DNA of 50,288 bases from Acidovorax sp. NO-1. Its GTDB lineage: Bacteria; Pseudomonadota; Gammaproteobacteria; Burkholderiales; Burkholderiaceae_C. The stretch's first letter is position 1. Each line of letters begins with the position of its first letter. The position numbers were made by a program, and so were the translations under genes. The notes beneath the pieces were generated by a model. It saw only the letters and a program-made list of their open reading frames with translations. It was not told the origin of the DNA and did no database searches. Shown in pieces: positions 37,425 through 45,771 of the stretch. The stretch spans positions 1 to 50,288 of the forward strand of contig NZ_AGTS01000160.1 of NCBI RefSeq assembly GCF_000238595.1, given 5' to 3'.

Positions 37425-38335
37425 CCGGCGCGCTTTGTGAGCAGCGCATTGGCTGCCCGGGAATGGGGTTTGCGGCCGAGGAAATCACTGATGTACGCGC
37501 CCGCATCGATGAGCTTATCAAGGTCGATGCCCGTGTCGATGCCCATGCCCTGCAGCATGTAGACCACATCCTCCGTCGCCACATTGCCCGTCGCGCCCTT
37601 GGCGTACGGGCAGCCGCCCAGCCCGGCCACGGACGACTGGTAGTTCCACACCCCCAGCTCCAGCGCCGCCAGCGTGTTCGAAAGCGCCTGGCCATAGGTG
37701 TCGTGGAAGTGGCCCGACACATCGTCGATACCAAAGTGCTGCAGCGTGGCCTCCAGCGCCTTCTGCACCCTGCGCGGCGTGCCCACGCCAATGGTGTCGG
37801 CCACATCCACGCGCTGCACGCCAATGCCCTTGAGCAGGCTGGCCAGGTAGGCCACCCGCTCGGGCGCGATCTCGCCCTCGTAGGGGCAGCCCACCGTGCA
37901 GCTCATGGCCCCGCGCACGCGGATGCCTGCGGCCAGCGCGGCTTGCACCACAGGCGCGAAGCGCTCGATGCTCTCGGCAATGCTGCAGTTGATGTTGCGC
38001 TGGCTGAAGGCCTCGCTGGCCGAGCCGAACACCACGATTTCGTCGGGCTTGTCGAGCACGGCCGCTTCAAAACCCTTGAGGTTGGGCGTGAGCACCGAGT
38101 AGGCCACGCCGCTCTGGCGTGCAATGCCCGCCATCACCTCGTGGTTGTCGGCCATCTGCGGCACCCACTTCGGGCTCACGTAACTGGTGACCTCGATCTC
38201 TTTGAGCCCCGCCTGCTGCAGGCGGTGCACCAGCTCGACCTTGACGGCGGCGGGCACCGGGGTCTTTTCATTCTGCAGACCGTCGCGGGGGCCGACGTCG
38301 ATGAGGTGTACGCGGGAAGGAATGCTGCTGGTCAT
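37421..38335 (-). CDS. Hydroxymethylglutaryl-CoA lyase
   Basis: 304 residues forming a TIM-barrel HMGL-like enzyme: IDVGPRDGLQNE at the start (catalytic Arg/Asp), the metal-site HxH in SGHFHDTYGQ, and the signature GLGGCPYAKGATGNVATED with its reactive Cys. It splits HMG-CoA to acetyl-CoA and acetoacetate, the last step of leucine breakdown (LiuE/YngG/MvaB-type). I chose the ATG at 38335; upstream codons to 38458 are not family sequence. First gene of a four-gene set with 4-base overlaps. Confidence 0.95.
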   Translation of the reverse strand: MTSSIPSRVHLIDVGPRDGLQNEKTPVPAAVKVELVHRLQQAGLKEIEVTSYVSPKWVPQMADNHEVMAGIARQSGVAYSVLTPNLKGFEAAVLDKPDEIVVFGSASEAFSQRNINCSIAESIERFAPVVQAALAAGIRVRGAMSCTVGCPYEGEIAPERVAYLASLLKGIGVQRVDVADTIGVGTPRRVQKALEATLQHFGIDDVSGHFHDTYGQALSNTLAALELGVWNYQSSVAGLGGCPYAKGATGNVATEDVVYMLQGMGIDTGIDLDKLIDAGAYISDFLGRKPHSRAANALLTKRAG

Positions 38336-38378
38336 GGGACTGCTTTCGTCAAAAGATGGGGCTGGGCAATGCGCTCTG

Positions 38379-38873
38379 TCAATCGGAGGTGGCGTGGGCC
38401 GCAACGGCGCCGGCCTTGCTTCGCAAGCGCAACAGCACCCAGCCCACCAGGACGCCAACGCCGCTGAACAGCAGCAGCACGCCGCCGCCCAGCACTTTAA
38501 AGGTGGTGGAACTGCCGATCTCGGCGCGCGACGGATCCTTGGCGTCGTAGCGCACGGTGACGGTCTCGCCGATGTCGTGCACCGCCTGGTTCCGACGGGC
38601 TACCCCGTCGGTGAAACGGTGCGTGCGCCCGTCGGCCGCGACAAAATCGACGATGCTGTGCCGGGCGAATCCGCGGCGGGTGGACGTACCCACGGTCACA
38701 TCCTGGTGCGCCACCACGCGGCCTGCGGCCGTGTGCGTGCCGCCCAGCATGCCCAGGCCCGAAGTCAGCATCCAGGCAGCGCCCAGCGCCGAGAGCACGC
38801 TGGGGACCAGAAGAATCCAGCCGAGAAGGCCAAAGAAACGCCGAACGGTCGAAGTGCTGATGGTGGTTGTCAT
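38379..38873 (-). CDS. DUF3592 membrane protein
   Basis: 164 residues with two membrane segments (about 16-45 and 126-149) flanking an extracytoplasmic beta-rich domain (AAGRVVAHQDV...TVRYDAKDPSRAEIG) typical of DUF3592. Function unknown. It lies between HMG-CoA lyase and the hydroxyacid dehydrogenase without overlaps, so it may be a passenger gene. Confidence 0.85.
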   Translation of the reverse strand: MTTTISTSTVRRFFGLLGWILLVPSVLSALGAAWMLTSGLGMLGGTHTAAGRVVAHQDVTVGTSTRRGFARHSIVDFVAADGRTHRFTDGVARRNQAVHDIGETVTVRYDAKDPSRAEIGSSTTFKVLGGGVLLLFSGVGVLVGWVLLRLRSKAGAVAAHATSD

Positions 38874-38914
38874 AAGTCTGCGATTGTCCGTGCAGCCTGC
38901 AGGGGGCTGAGCCT

Positions 38915-39835
38915 TCAGTAGCCGCGCCCCGCGTCCACCACGCCCGCCACCGCCTCGCCCCGCTGCAGCGCGGCGATCTTGCGCGCGATCTGGGCAATAC
39001 TTTCGTCGCGCAGCGTGCGCGCCGAGGTGTGCGGGGTGATGGTGATGCGCGGGTGGTTCCAGAAGGCATGGCCAGCGGGCAGCGGCTCGGTGCGGAACAC
39101 ATCGAGCGTGGCACCAGCCACATGGCCGCCTTCGATGGCGGCCAGCAGGTCTTCGTCCACCAGGTGCGCGCCGCGCGCCACGTTGATCACATAGGCGCCC
39201 GGCAGAAGTCGCGCGAGGGAGTCCTTGTTGATCACGTTGGCCGTGTCAGGCGTGAGTGGCAGCAGGTTGACCAGCACCCGGCTGGCCGCCAGAAAGTCGT
39301 TGAATTGCTCCGCACCGGTGAAGGCGCGCACACCCTCGATGGCCTTGGGGCTGCGGCTCCAGCCGTTGACGGGAAAGTCAAACTGCGCCAGCGCCTTGGC
39401 TACGCGCTCGCCCAGCACGCCCAGGCCCATGATGCCGATGGGGTAATCGCTGCGCAGGCGAGGCTTGCGGTAGCCCCAGCGCCCGGCCGCCATGTCGGCC
39501 TCGTAGCCATCGAATTCGCGAAAGTGGCGGATGACCGCGTGGCACACATATTCGGCCATCTGCACCGCCATGCCCGCGTCATCCAGGCGCACCACCAGCG
39601 CCTGCGGCGGCAGTCGCAGCTTGAGCAGCGCGTCCACGCCCGCACCGATGTTGAACAGGGCCTTGAGGCCAGCCTGCTCGTCCATGAACTGCTGGGGCGG
39701 GGCCCAGACCACGGCGTAGTCGGCCTGTGGCGCGCCCGGCTGCCACACGGAAATCTCGGCGTCGGGCAAAGCGGCCGCCAGGCCCTGCAGCCAGGGCTCG
39801 GCCTTGGTGTCGGTACAGCAAAAAGTGATTTTCAT
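38915..39835 (-). CDS. D-isomer 2-hydroxyacid dehydrogenase (GhrA-like glyoxylate/hydroxypyruvate reductase)
   Basis: 306 residues. NAD(P)-binding motif GIMGLGVLGERVAKAL near residue 143, catalytic Arg region INVARGAHLVDEDLL, and the catalytic His in ITPHTSA. It most resembles GhrA, which reduces glyoxylate and hydroxypyruvate. The start is the ATG at 39835, beginning MKITFCC. It follows the carboxylase alpha-subunit gene by 37 bases in the same direction but has no known step in leucine degradation. Confidence 0.9.
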   Translation of the reverse strand: MKITFCCTDTKAEPWLQGLAAALPDAEISVWQPGAPQADYAVVWAPPQQFMDEQAGLKALFNIGAGVDALLKLRLPPQALVVRLDDAGMAVQMAEYVCHAVIRHFREFDGYEADMAAGRWGYRKPRLRSDYPIGIMGLGVLGERVAKALAQFDFPVNGWSRSPKAIEGVRAFTGAEQFNDFLAASRVLVNLLPLTPDTANVINKDSLARLLPGAYVINVARGAHLVDEDLLAAIEGGHVAGATLDVFRTEPLPAGHAFWNHPRITITPHTSARTLRDESIAQIARKIAALQRGEAVAGVVDAGRGY

Positions 39836-39872
39836 GGCTGCCGAGCGTACCGCGCCATGCCGCTGCATGCTT

Positions 39873-41891
39873 TCACGCAGCGGAAAGCATGAGCAGCTCG
39901 GCCCCTTCGGTCACCTGGTCGCCGGGCGCGTAGAGCAGTTCCTGCACTACGCCATCGGCCGGGGCGGCAATGGTGTGCTCCATCTTCATGGCTTCCATCA
40001 CGGCCAGGGCCTGGCCCTTGGTCACGGCATCGCCCGCCTTCACGGCAAACGACACCACCTTGCCCGGCATGGGGGCGGTCAGGCGCCCGCCTTCGGCCGC
40101 GGCCTCGCCCGAGTGGGCCAGCAGGTCGATGGACGTGATCTGTGTGGCGCCCAGCGGGGTGAAGACATGGTCCACCTCGCCTTGGGCATACACGGCGACG
40201 CGGGTGCGCTGGCCCGCGAACTGCAGCTCGATGCCTTGCGCCAAGGTGCTGAACACCAGGGGCCCGGCCACGGCGGTATCGCCCTCGCCCACTTTCAGGT
40301 GCAGGCTGCCGCTGCGCTCGTAAGTCAGCAGCGCCTTGGCATGTTCGTCGCCAAATTCAAACTCGAAGCGCCGCTGCACCACGCCATGCGTGTGGAAACC
40401 ATCGCGGCGGCTGAACGGGTCCACGCCCTCGCTGGCGCGCTCGTGCAGCAGCGTTTGCGCCACGGCGGCAGCAGCCGCCAGGGCCAGGCCCACGGGCTCC
40501 TGGTGGAACAGCACCGCCTGCTCGCGCGGAATGAGAGCGGTGTCGAGCTTGGCCTGGGCAAACGAATCGGTGCGGGCCACGCGGCGCAAGAACTGCACGT
40601 TGGTTGCCAGCCCCACGATGTGGGTCTGCGCCAGCGCCTCATCGAGCCGGGCCAGGGCTTGCGCACGCGTGTCGCCGTGCACGATGAGCTTGGCCACCAT
40701 GGAGTCGTAGAACGGGCTGATGGCATCGCCCTCGCGCACGCCGGAATCGACGCGGACCGTGCCGCGTTCAAACGTCACGCACTCGGGCAGCGCATACACG
40801 TTGAGCGCGCCGGTGGCGGGCAAGAAGTTGTTGTCGGGGTTCTCGGCGCAAATGCGGGCCTCGATGGCGTGGCCGTGGATACGCAGGTCTTCCTGCTTCA
40901 GTGGCAGGGGCTCGCCAGAGGCCACACGCAGCTGCCACTCCACCAGGTCGAGGCCGGTGATGGCCTCGGTCACGGGGTGCTCCACCTGCAGGCGGGTGTT
41001 CATTTCCATGAAGTAGAACTTCATCTGCTCGGGTGCGTCGTAGCCGCCGGGCTGCTCGACGATGAACTCCACCGTGCCTGCGCCCACGTAGTTCACGGCC
41101 CGCGCAGCGGCCACTGCGGCCTCGCCCATGCGGGCGCGCAGCTCGGGCGTCATGCCGGGGGCGGGGGCTTCTTCCAGCACCTTCTGGTGGCGGCGCTGCA
41201 CCGAGCAGTCGCGTTCGAACAGGTACACGCAGTTGCCGTGCGTGTCGCCAAACACCTGGATCTCGATGTGGCGCGGGCGCTGCACGTACTTCTCCACCAG
41301 CACCGCGTCGTCGCCAAAGCTGTTGATGGCCTCGCGCTTGCAGGAGTCGAGCGCCGCGGCAAAGTCCTCAGCCTTGTCCACCGCGCGCATGCCCTTGCCA
41401 CCGCCACCGGCGCTGGCCTTGATGAGCACGGGGTAACCGATGCGGTCGGCCTCGCGCTGCAACAGCGCGGGGTCCTGGTCGGCACCGTGGTAGCCCGGCA
41501 CCAGGGGCACCTGTGCCTGCTCCATCAAGCGCTTGGACTCGGCCTTGAGGCCCATGGCATTGATGGCGCTGGCGGGGGGGCCGATGAAGACCAGGCCTGC
41601 GTCGGCACAGGCCTTGGCGAAGTCTTCGTTCTCGCTCAGGAAACCGTAGCCAGGGTGGATGGCCTGCGCACCCGTGGCCTTGGCGGCCTCGATGATGCGT
41701 TCCCAGCGCAGGTAGCTGTCCTTGGGCGCGCTGCCGCCGATGTGCACCGCCTCGTCGCAGACGGCCACGTGTTTGGCGTTGGCATCGGCGTCGGAATACA
41801 CGGCGACGGTCTTCACACCCAGACGCTGGGCCGTGGCGGCGACACGGCAGGCGATCTCACCGCGATTGGCAATCAAAATTTTCGTAAACAT
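39873..41891 (-). CDS. liuD: Methylcrotonyl-CoA carboxylase alpha subunit (biotin carboxylase/BCCP)
   Basis: 672 residues. Biotin carboxylase and ATP-grasp domains (KILIANRGEIACRV; KASAGGGGKGMR; FMEMNTRLQVEHPVTE), a BT domain, and a C-terminal biotinyl domain with the biotin Lys in EAMKMEH near residue 639. Paired with the beta subunit at 44152 and with hydratase and lyase genes nearby, it is best read as the leucine-pathway carboxylase; propionyl- or geranyl-CoA carboxylases are the alternatives. Its ATG abuts the stop of the DUF4126 gene with no space. Confidence 0.9.
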   Translation of the reverse strand: MFTKILIANRGEIACRVAATAQRLGVKTVAVYSDADANAKHVAVCDEAVHIGGSAPKDSYLRWERIIEAAKATGAQAIHPGYGFLSENEDFAKACADAGLVFIGPPASAINAMGLKAESKRLMEQAQVPLVPGYHGADQDPALLQREADRIGYPVLIKASAGGGGKGMRAVDKAEDFAAALDSCKREAINSFGDDAVLVEKYVQRPRHIEIQVFGDTHGNCVYLFERDCSVQRRHQKVLEEAPAPGMTPELRARMGEAAVAAARAVNYVGAGTVEFIVEQPGGYDAPEQMKFYFMEMNTRLQVEHPVTEAITGLDLVEWQLRVASGEPLPLKQEDLRIHGHAIEARICAENPDNNFLPATGALNVYALPECVTFERGTVRVDSGVREGDAISPFYDSMVAKLIVHGDTRAQALARLDEALAQTHIVGLATNVQFLRRVARTDSFAQAKLDTALIPREQAVLFHQEPVGLALAAAAAVAQTLLHERASEGVDPFSRRDGFHTHGVVQRRFEFEFGDEHAKALLTYERSGSLHLKVGEGDTAVAGPLVFSTLAQGIELQFAGQRTRVAVYAQGEVDHVFTPLGATQITSIDLLAHSGEAAAEGGRLTAPMPGKVVSFAVKAGDAVTKGQALAVMEAMKMEHTIAAPADGVVQELLYAPGDQVTEGAELLMLSAA

Positions 41892-42611
41892 CTAAGCCAC
41901 CTTGGCAGAACCAGAAAAGAAAGAAGACAAGCGCCGCACCACGGCGCGCAAAAACCTGAACAGCACCACCAGCAGCAGCACCGACACTGCCACCATCACC
42001 ACCAGCGCGATGCCAAACGCCACCGGGTGCTGCGTGGCCAGCCACACCACGGCCACCACCAGGCCGTCTTCAAAGAACGACAGGCCCCAGTTGGAAAACG
42101 GCTCGGGCGAGGTGTTCACGGCCGCCCGCGTGGTCATCTTGGTGGCCAGTGCCGTGGCCGAGAGGGAGCCCCCCAGCAGCCCGGCCACCACCGCCATGGT
42201 GGCGTTGTCGGCGCCAAACACGCCGTACGCCAGCGCGGCACCTGCGGGCACGCGGATGAAGGCGTGCACCGCATCCCAGGCGCTGTCCAGCCAGGGCACC
42301 TTGTCGGCGAAAAACTCCACCAGCAGCATGAAGCCGCTGACCATCAGCACCACAGGGTGCTGCAGCATGGCCAGGCCGGGCGGCAGCGGCATCCATCCCA
42401 GCACGCCCATCATCCCGACCAGAAACACCACCGCATACAGCCGGAACCCGCTGGCCCAGCCCAGCGCGGCGGCCAGTGCCAGCAGGCTGGGCATGTCGAG
42501 CTGCGCCGTGGCCGTGGCTGCTGCGTCACCCACCGCGCGTGCGGTGCCGCCATCCACATGCAGCCCCACGGTGTGGAGCCACTGCACGATGTTGAACCAG
42601 AGCGTGTCCAC
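41892..42611 (-). CDS. DUF4126 membrane protein
   Basis: 239 residues with about six membrane segments; GWASGFRLYAVVFLVG near residue 55 and FFADKVPWLDSAWDAVHAFIRV near 105 are DUF4126 features. Starts at GTG 42611, with a strong GGAGG seven bases upstream; a frame to 42758 would run into repeat-like intergenic sequence. Such genes often accompany liu-type clusters in this group, but I know of no assigned function. It is joined to the carboxylase alpha subunit with no gap. Confidence 0.85.
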   Translation of the reverse strand: MDTLWFNIVQWLHTVGLHVDGGTARAVGDAAATATAQLDMPSLLALAAALGWASGFRLYAVVFLVGMMGVLGWMPLPPGLAMLQHPVVLMVSGFMLLVEFFADKVPWLDSAWDAVHAFIRVPAGAALAYGVFGADNATMAVVAGLLGGSLSATALATKMTTRAAVNTSPEPFSNWGLSFFEDGLVVAVVWLATQHPVAFGIALVVMVAVSVLLLVVLFRFLRAVVRRLSSFFSGSAKVA

Positions 42612-42842
42612 GTCAATCCTCCGCCGCGTCCAGCCCTGCCTCAGGCGTGCGAGACCGCCGTGGCTCCATGCCAGGGATGCCAAGCAAGGGCCGCCCCGCA
42701 GCGAGGGCATCGTCCCCCTCCCGCGAAGCGAGAGAGGGGCTGAGAGGCGCGGCTCCAAGCCTGCCCGCGCAGGCTTGGACGTCCTCGAAGGGCTGCTGCC
42801 TGCGGCGGCGGCACCGAGGCGCGCAGCGACTCAGGGGGTATT
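42612..42842. other. GC-rich intergenic stretch with hairpins
   Basis: 231 bases between the hydratase stop and the DUF4126 start. It contains CCAAGCCTGC/GCAGGCTTGG (10-base perfect arms, 42755-42778) and a looser CCCCCTC/GAGGGG hairpin just before it. There is no T-run, so a terminator role is unsure; it looks like dispersed intergenic sequence. Confidence 0.55.
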
Positions 42843-43628
42843 TCATACCAACCAGGCGGGTTTGCGCTTGTTGAGGAAGGACTGCACGCCTTCCTTGCCC
42901 TCGTCGCTGGCACGGATTTCGGCGATGCCTTGCACCGTAGCGGCGATCAGGCCTGCGTTGATCTCGCGTTCGGCCACGTCGATGACGAGCTTCTTGCACG
43001 CACGCACGGCGTTGGGGCTGGCGCTGGTGAGTGCCTTGAGCAACTCATCGACCTTGGCGTCGAGCTGGTCGGCAGTCACCACCTCATGCACAAAGCCGAC
43101 GCGCAAAGCTTCGGCCGCACCAAAGCGCTCTGCAGTGAGGAAATAGCGGTGCGCGGCCCGCGCACCCATGGCACGGATCACATACGGACTGATGGTGGCG
43201 GGGATGAGGCCCAGCTTCACTTCGCTGAGGCAAAAACCTGCCGTGTCCACGGCCACGGCCATGTCGCACGCGGCCACCAGGCCCATGCCGCCGGCGTACA
43301 CATCGCCCTGCACGCGTGCCACCGTGGGCTTGGGGCATTCATAAATCACGCGCAGCATCTCGGCCAGCTTGCCCGCGTCGGCGATGTTCTCGTCGCGCGT
43401 GTAGTCGGCCATGCGGCGCATCCAGTTGAGGTTGGCACCGGCACAGAACGCGGGCCCCTCTGCCGCAAGCACCACGGCGCGCACATCAGCGCGGCTGCCC
43501 ACATCGGTGAAGGCGGCGGTGATCTCGGCAATGACTTCGTCGCTGAATGCGTTTCGGATCTCGGGCTGCGTGAGCGTGATGCGCGCCACGGCGCCGGTCT
43601 GGGTGATAGAAAGGTTCTGGCTGCTCAT
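42843..43628 (-). CDS. liuC: Enoyl-CoA hydratase, probable methylglutaconyl-CoA hydratase
   Basis: 261 residues of the crotonase fold: FCAGANLNWM (oxyanion-hole segment near residue 65), VQGDVYAGGMGLVAACD near 108 and SEVKLGLIPATISPYV near 135, the last typical of LiuC/AtuE-type hydratases with Glu catalysis. In this cluster it should hydrate 3-methylglutaconyl-CoA to HMG-CoA. Its ATG at 43628 overlaps the stop of the DinB gene (ATGA). Confidence 0.92.
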   Translation of the reverse strand: MSSQNLSITQTGAVARITLTQPEIRNAFSDEVIAEITAAFTDVGSRADVRAVVLAAEGPAFCAGANLNWMRRMADYTRDENIADAGKLAEMLRVIYECPKPTVARVQGDVYAGGMGLVAACDMAVAVDTAGFCLSEVKLGLIPATISPYVIRAMGARAAHRYFLTAERFGAAEALRVGFVHEVVTADQLDAKVDELLKALTSASPNAVRACKKLVIDVAEREINAGLIAATVQGIAEIRASDEGKEGVQSFLNKRKPAWLV

Positions 43629-44134
43629 GGCTTGGACGGGTTTTGCAGGAAGTAGACAAGGTCCAGCTCGGGGCAAGGCTGGCCCAGCGCGGTCAATGCG
43701 GCCGTGATCTGGCCCCGGTGGTGTGTGCCGTGGTTGAACACATGCGCCAGTGTGGCCGCAAAAGGCAGCGATGCCGCCGTGCCTCGCATGGTGGTGTAGT
43801 CGAGCGTGCCGTTCCAGCGGTCGGGCTTGAACAAGGCAATCAGCGGCGCCCAGCGGGCAGCGCCTTCGCGCAGCTGGGCGTCCAGCCGCGCACGGTCGCT
43901 TTCCAGCTCGGCGTCCAGCGCCACCTTGGGCGAGATGCCGTCGGCAAAGCGCACGAACCAAAGATGGTGCTCGCCCACCAGCAGGTGGTTGAGCGTGCCG
44001 TGGATGCTTCTGAAAAACTGGCCCACATCGCGCCGGTAGTCCTCTTCCGGCAGCGCCTTCACGACATCGAGCAGGCGCGCCGTGGCCCACACGTTGTAGC
44101 GCGCAAGCTGGGTAAAGTGGGCAACAGCGTCCAT
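43625..44134 (-). CDS. DinB-family putative metal-dependent protein
   Basis: 169 residues of the DinB four-helix fold with the three metal-binding His positions in HGTLNHLLVGEHHLW and FNHGTHHRGQI. DinB/YfiT-like proteins include thiol transferases and proteins of unknown function. It overlaps the hydratase start by 4 bases and starts 18 bases downstream of the carboxylase beta-subunit stop side, so it is translated as part of the catabolic operon. Why such a protein belongs there is unclear. Confidence 0.88.
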   Translation of the reverse strand: MDAVAHFTQLARYNVWATARLLDVVKALPEEDYRRDVGQFFRSIHGTLNHLLVGEHHLWFVRFADGISPKVALDAELESDRARLDAQLREGAARWAPLIALFKPDRWNGTLDYTTMRGTAASLPFAATLAHVFNHGTHHRGQITAALTALGQPCPELDLVYFLQNPSKP

Positions 44135-44151
44135 GGCGGCTCCCGGCGGGG

Positions 44152-45759
44152 TCACATGCGGAACAAACCGAACTTCGTGTCTTCGATGGGCGCGTTGCGC
44201 GTGGCGGCCAGGCCCAGCGCCAGCACGCGGCGGGTGTCTGCGGGGTCGATCACGCCGTCGTCCCACAGGCGGGCGGTGGCGTAGTAGGGGTGGCCCTGGT
44301 CCTCATACTGGCGGCGGATGGGGGCCTTGAAGGCTTCTTCTTCCTCCATGCTCCACTGCCCACCCTTGGCCTCGATGCCGTCGCGCTTGACGGTGGCCAG
44401 CACCCCGGCGGCCTGGTCGCCGCCCATCACGCTGATGCGCGCGTTGGGCCACATCCACAAGAAGCGCGGTGAGTACGCACGACCGCACATGCCGTAGTTG
44501 CCCGCGCCAAAGCTGCCGCCGATGATGATGGTGAACTTGGGCACGCTGGCCGTGGCCACGGCCGTGACCATCTTGGCGCCGTTCCGGGCAATGCCTTCGT
44601 TTTCGTACTTGCGGCCCACCATGAAGCCGGTGATGTTCTGCAGGAACACCAGCGGAATCTTGCGCTGGCAGCACAGCTCGATGAAGTGCGCGCCCTTCAA
44701 GGCCGACTCGCTGAACAGGATGCCGTTGTTGGCGATGATGCCGACCATCATCCCTTCGATGCGCGCAAAGCCGGTGACCAGCGTGGTGCCGTAGCGGGCC
44801 TTGAACTCATCGAACTCGCTGCCATCGACGATGCGGGCAATGATCTCGCGCACGTCAAAGGGCTTGCGGGTGTCCACGGGGATCACACCATACAACTCTT
44901 CTGCTCCGAATTTAGGAGCTACTGGCGCTTGATTTGCGGGCGCTGGAGCCTTGTTTTTATTCAAATTGCGGATGGCATTGCGTGCCAGCTGCAGCGCATG
45001 CAGGTCGTTCTGCGCCAGGTGGTCGGCCACGCCGGACAGGCGCGTGTGCACGTCGCCGCCGCCCAGGTCTTCGGCCGTGACGACCTCGCCCGTGGCGGCC
45101 TTGACCAATGGCGGGCCGCCCAAAAAGATGGTGCCCTGGTTCTTCACGATGATCGATTCATCGCTCATCGCCGGTACGTAGGCGCCGCCCGCCGTACAGC
45201 TGCCCATCACCACGGCGATCTGCGAGATGCCCATGGCGCTCATGTTGGCCTGGTTGAAGAAGATGCGGCCAAAGTGGTCGCGGTCGGGGAATACCTCGTC
45301 CTGGTTGGGCAGGTTGGCGCCGCCCGAGTCCACCAGGTAGATGCACGGCAAGTGGTTCTGCTGTGCCACCTCTTGCGCGCGCAGGTGCTTCTTGACGGTG
45401 AGCGGGTAGTAGGTGCCGCCCTTCACCGTGGCGTCGTTGCACACGATCATGCAGTCCACGCCGCTCACGCGGCCAATGCCCGCGATGAGCCCCGCGCTGG
45501 GCGCATCGTTGTTGTACATGTTCAGCGCGGCCAGCGGGGCAAGCTCCAGGAACGGCGTGCCGGGGTCCAGCAGCATCTGCACGCGCTCGCGCGGCAGCAG
45601 CTTGCCGCGCGCGGTGTGCTTGGCGCGGGCGGCTTCGCCGCCGCCCTGGGCGACCTTGTCGAGCTGGGCGCGCAGGTCATCCACCAGCGTGCGCATGGCC
45701 GTCGCGTTGGCCAGAAAGTCCGCCGAACGGGCGTTGAGTTGGGTGTCGAGAATGGTCAT
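44152..45759 (-). CDS. liuB: Methylcrotonyl-CoA carboxylase beta subunit (carboxyltransferase)
   Basis: 535 residues with both carboxyltransferase halves: [16 protein letters not shown] and [17 protein letters not shown] in the first, [13 protein letters not shown] and [18 protein letters not shown] in the second. The motifs match methylcrotonyl-CoA carboxylase beta rather than propionyl-CoA carboxylase. Residues about 268-286, at the junction of the two halves ([20 protein letters not shown]), are encoded by a dispersed repeat. The junction is a surface loop in this family, so activity is probably retained. Confidence 0.94.
   Translation of the reverse strand: MTILDTQLNARSADFLANATAMRTLVDDLRAQLDKVAQGGGEAARAKHTARGKLLPRERVQMLLDPGTPFLELAPLAALNMYNNDAPSAGLIAGIGRVSGVDCMIVCNDATVKGGTYYPLTVKKHLRAQEVAQQNHLPCIYLVDSGGANLPNQDEVFPDRDHFGRIFFNQANMSAMGISQIAVVMGSCTAGGAYVPAMSDESIIVKNQGTIFLGGPPLVKAATGEVVTAEDLGGGDVHTRLSGVADHLAQNDLHALQLARNAIRNLNKNKAPAPANQAPVAPKFGAEELYGVIPVDTRKPFDVREIIARIVDGSEFDEFKARYGTTLVTGFARIEGMMVGIIANNGILFSESALKGAHFIELCCQRKIPLVFLQNITGFMVGRKYENEGIARNGAKMVTAVATASVPKFTIIIGGSFGAGNYGMCGRAYSPRFLWMWPNARISVMGGDQAAGVLATVKRDGIEAKGGQWSMEEEEAFKAPIRRQYEDQGHPYYATARLWDDGVIDPADTRRVLALGLAATRNAPIEDTKFGLFRM
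44903..44958 (-). repeat. Dispersed double-hairpin repeat, copy F (inside liuB)
   Basis: Read on the minus strand: CCAGCGCC...AAGCGCC, then GCTCC and GGAGC (plus-strand 44903-44919). The second stem differs from GCTAT/ATAGC of other copies but still pairs perfectly. It is read in frame within the carboxyltransferase. Confidence 0.7.
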
Positions 45760-45771
45760 ACGTGTGGCTCT

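Noticed and set aside
39804..42743. Another 979-codon open frame on the plus strand
   Set aside because: Antisense to liuD and the DUF4126 gene, which have clear conserved domains; the antisense product has none.
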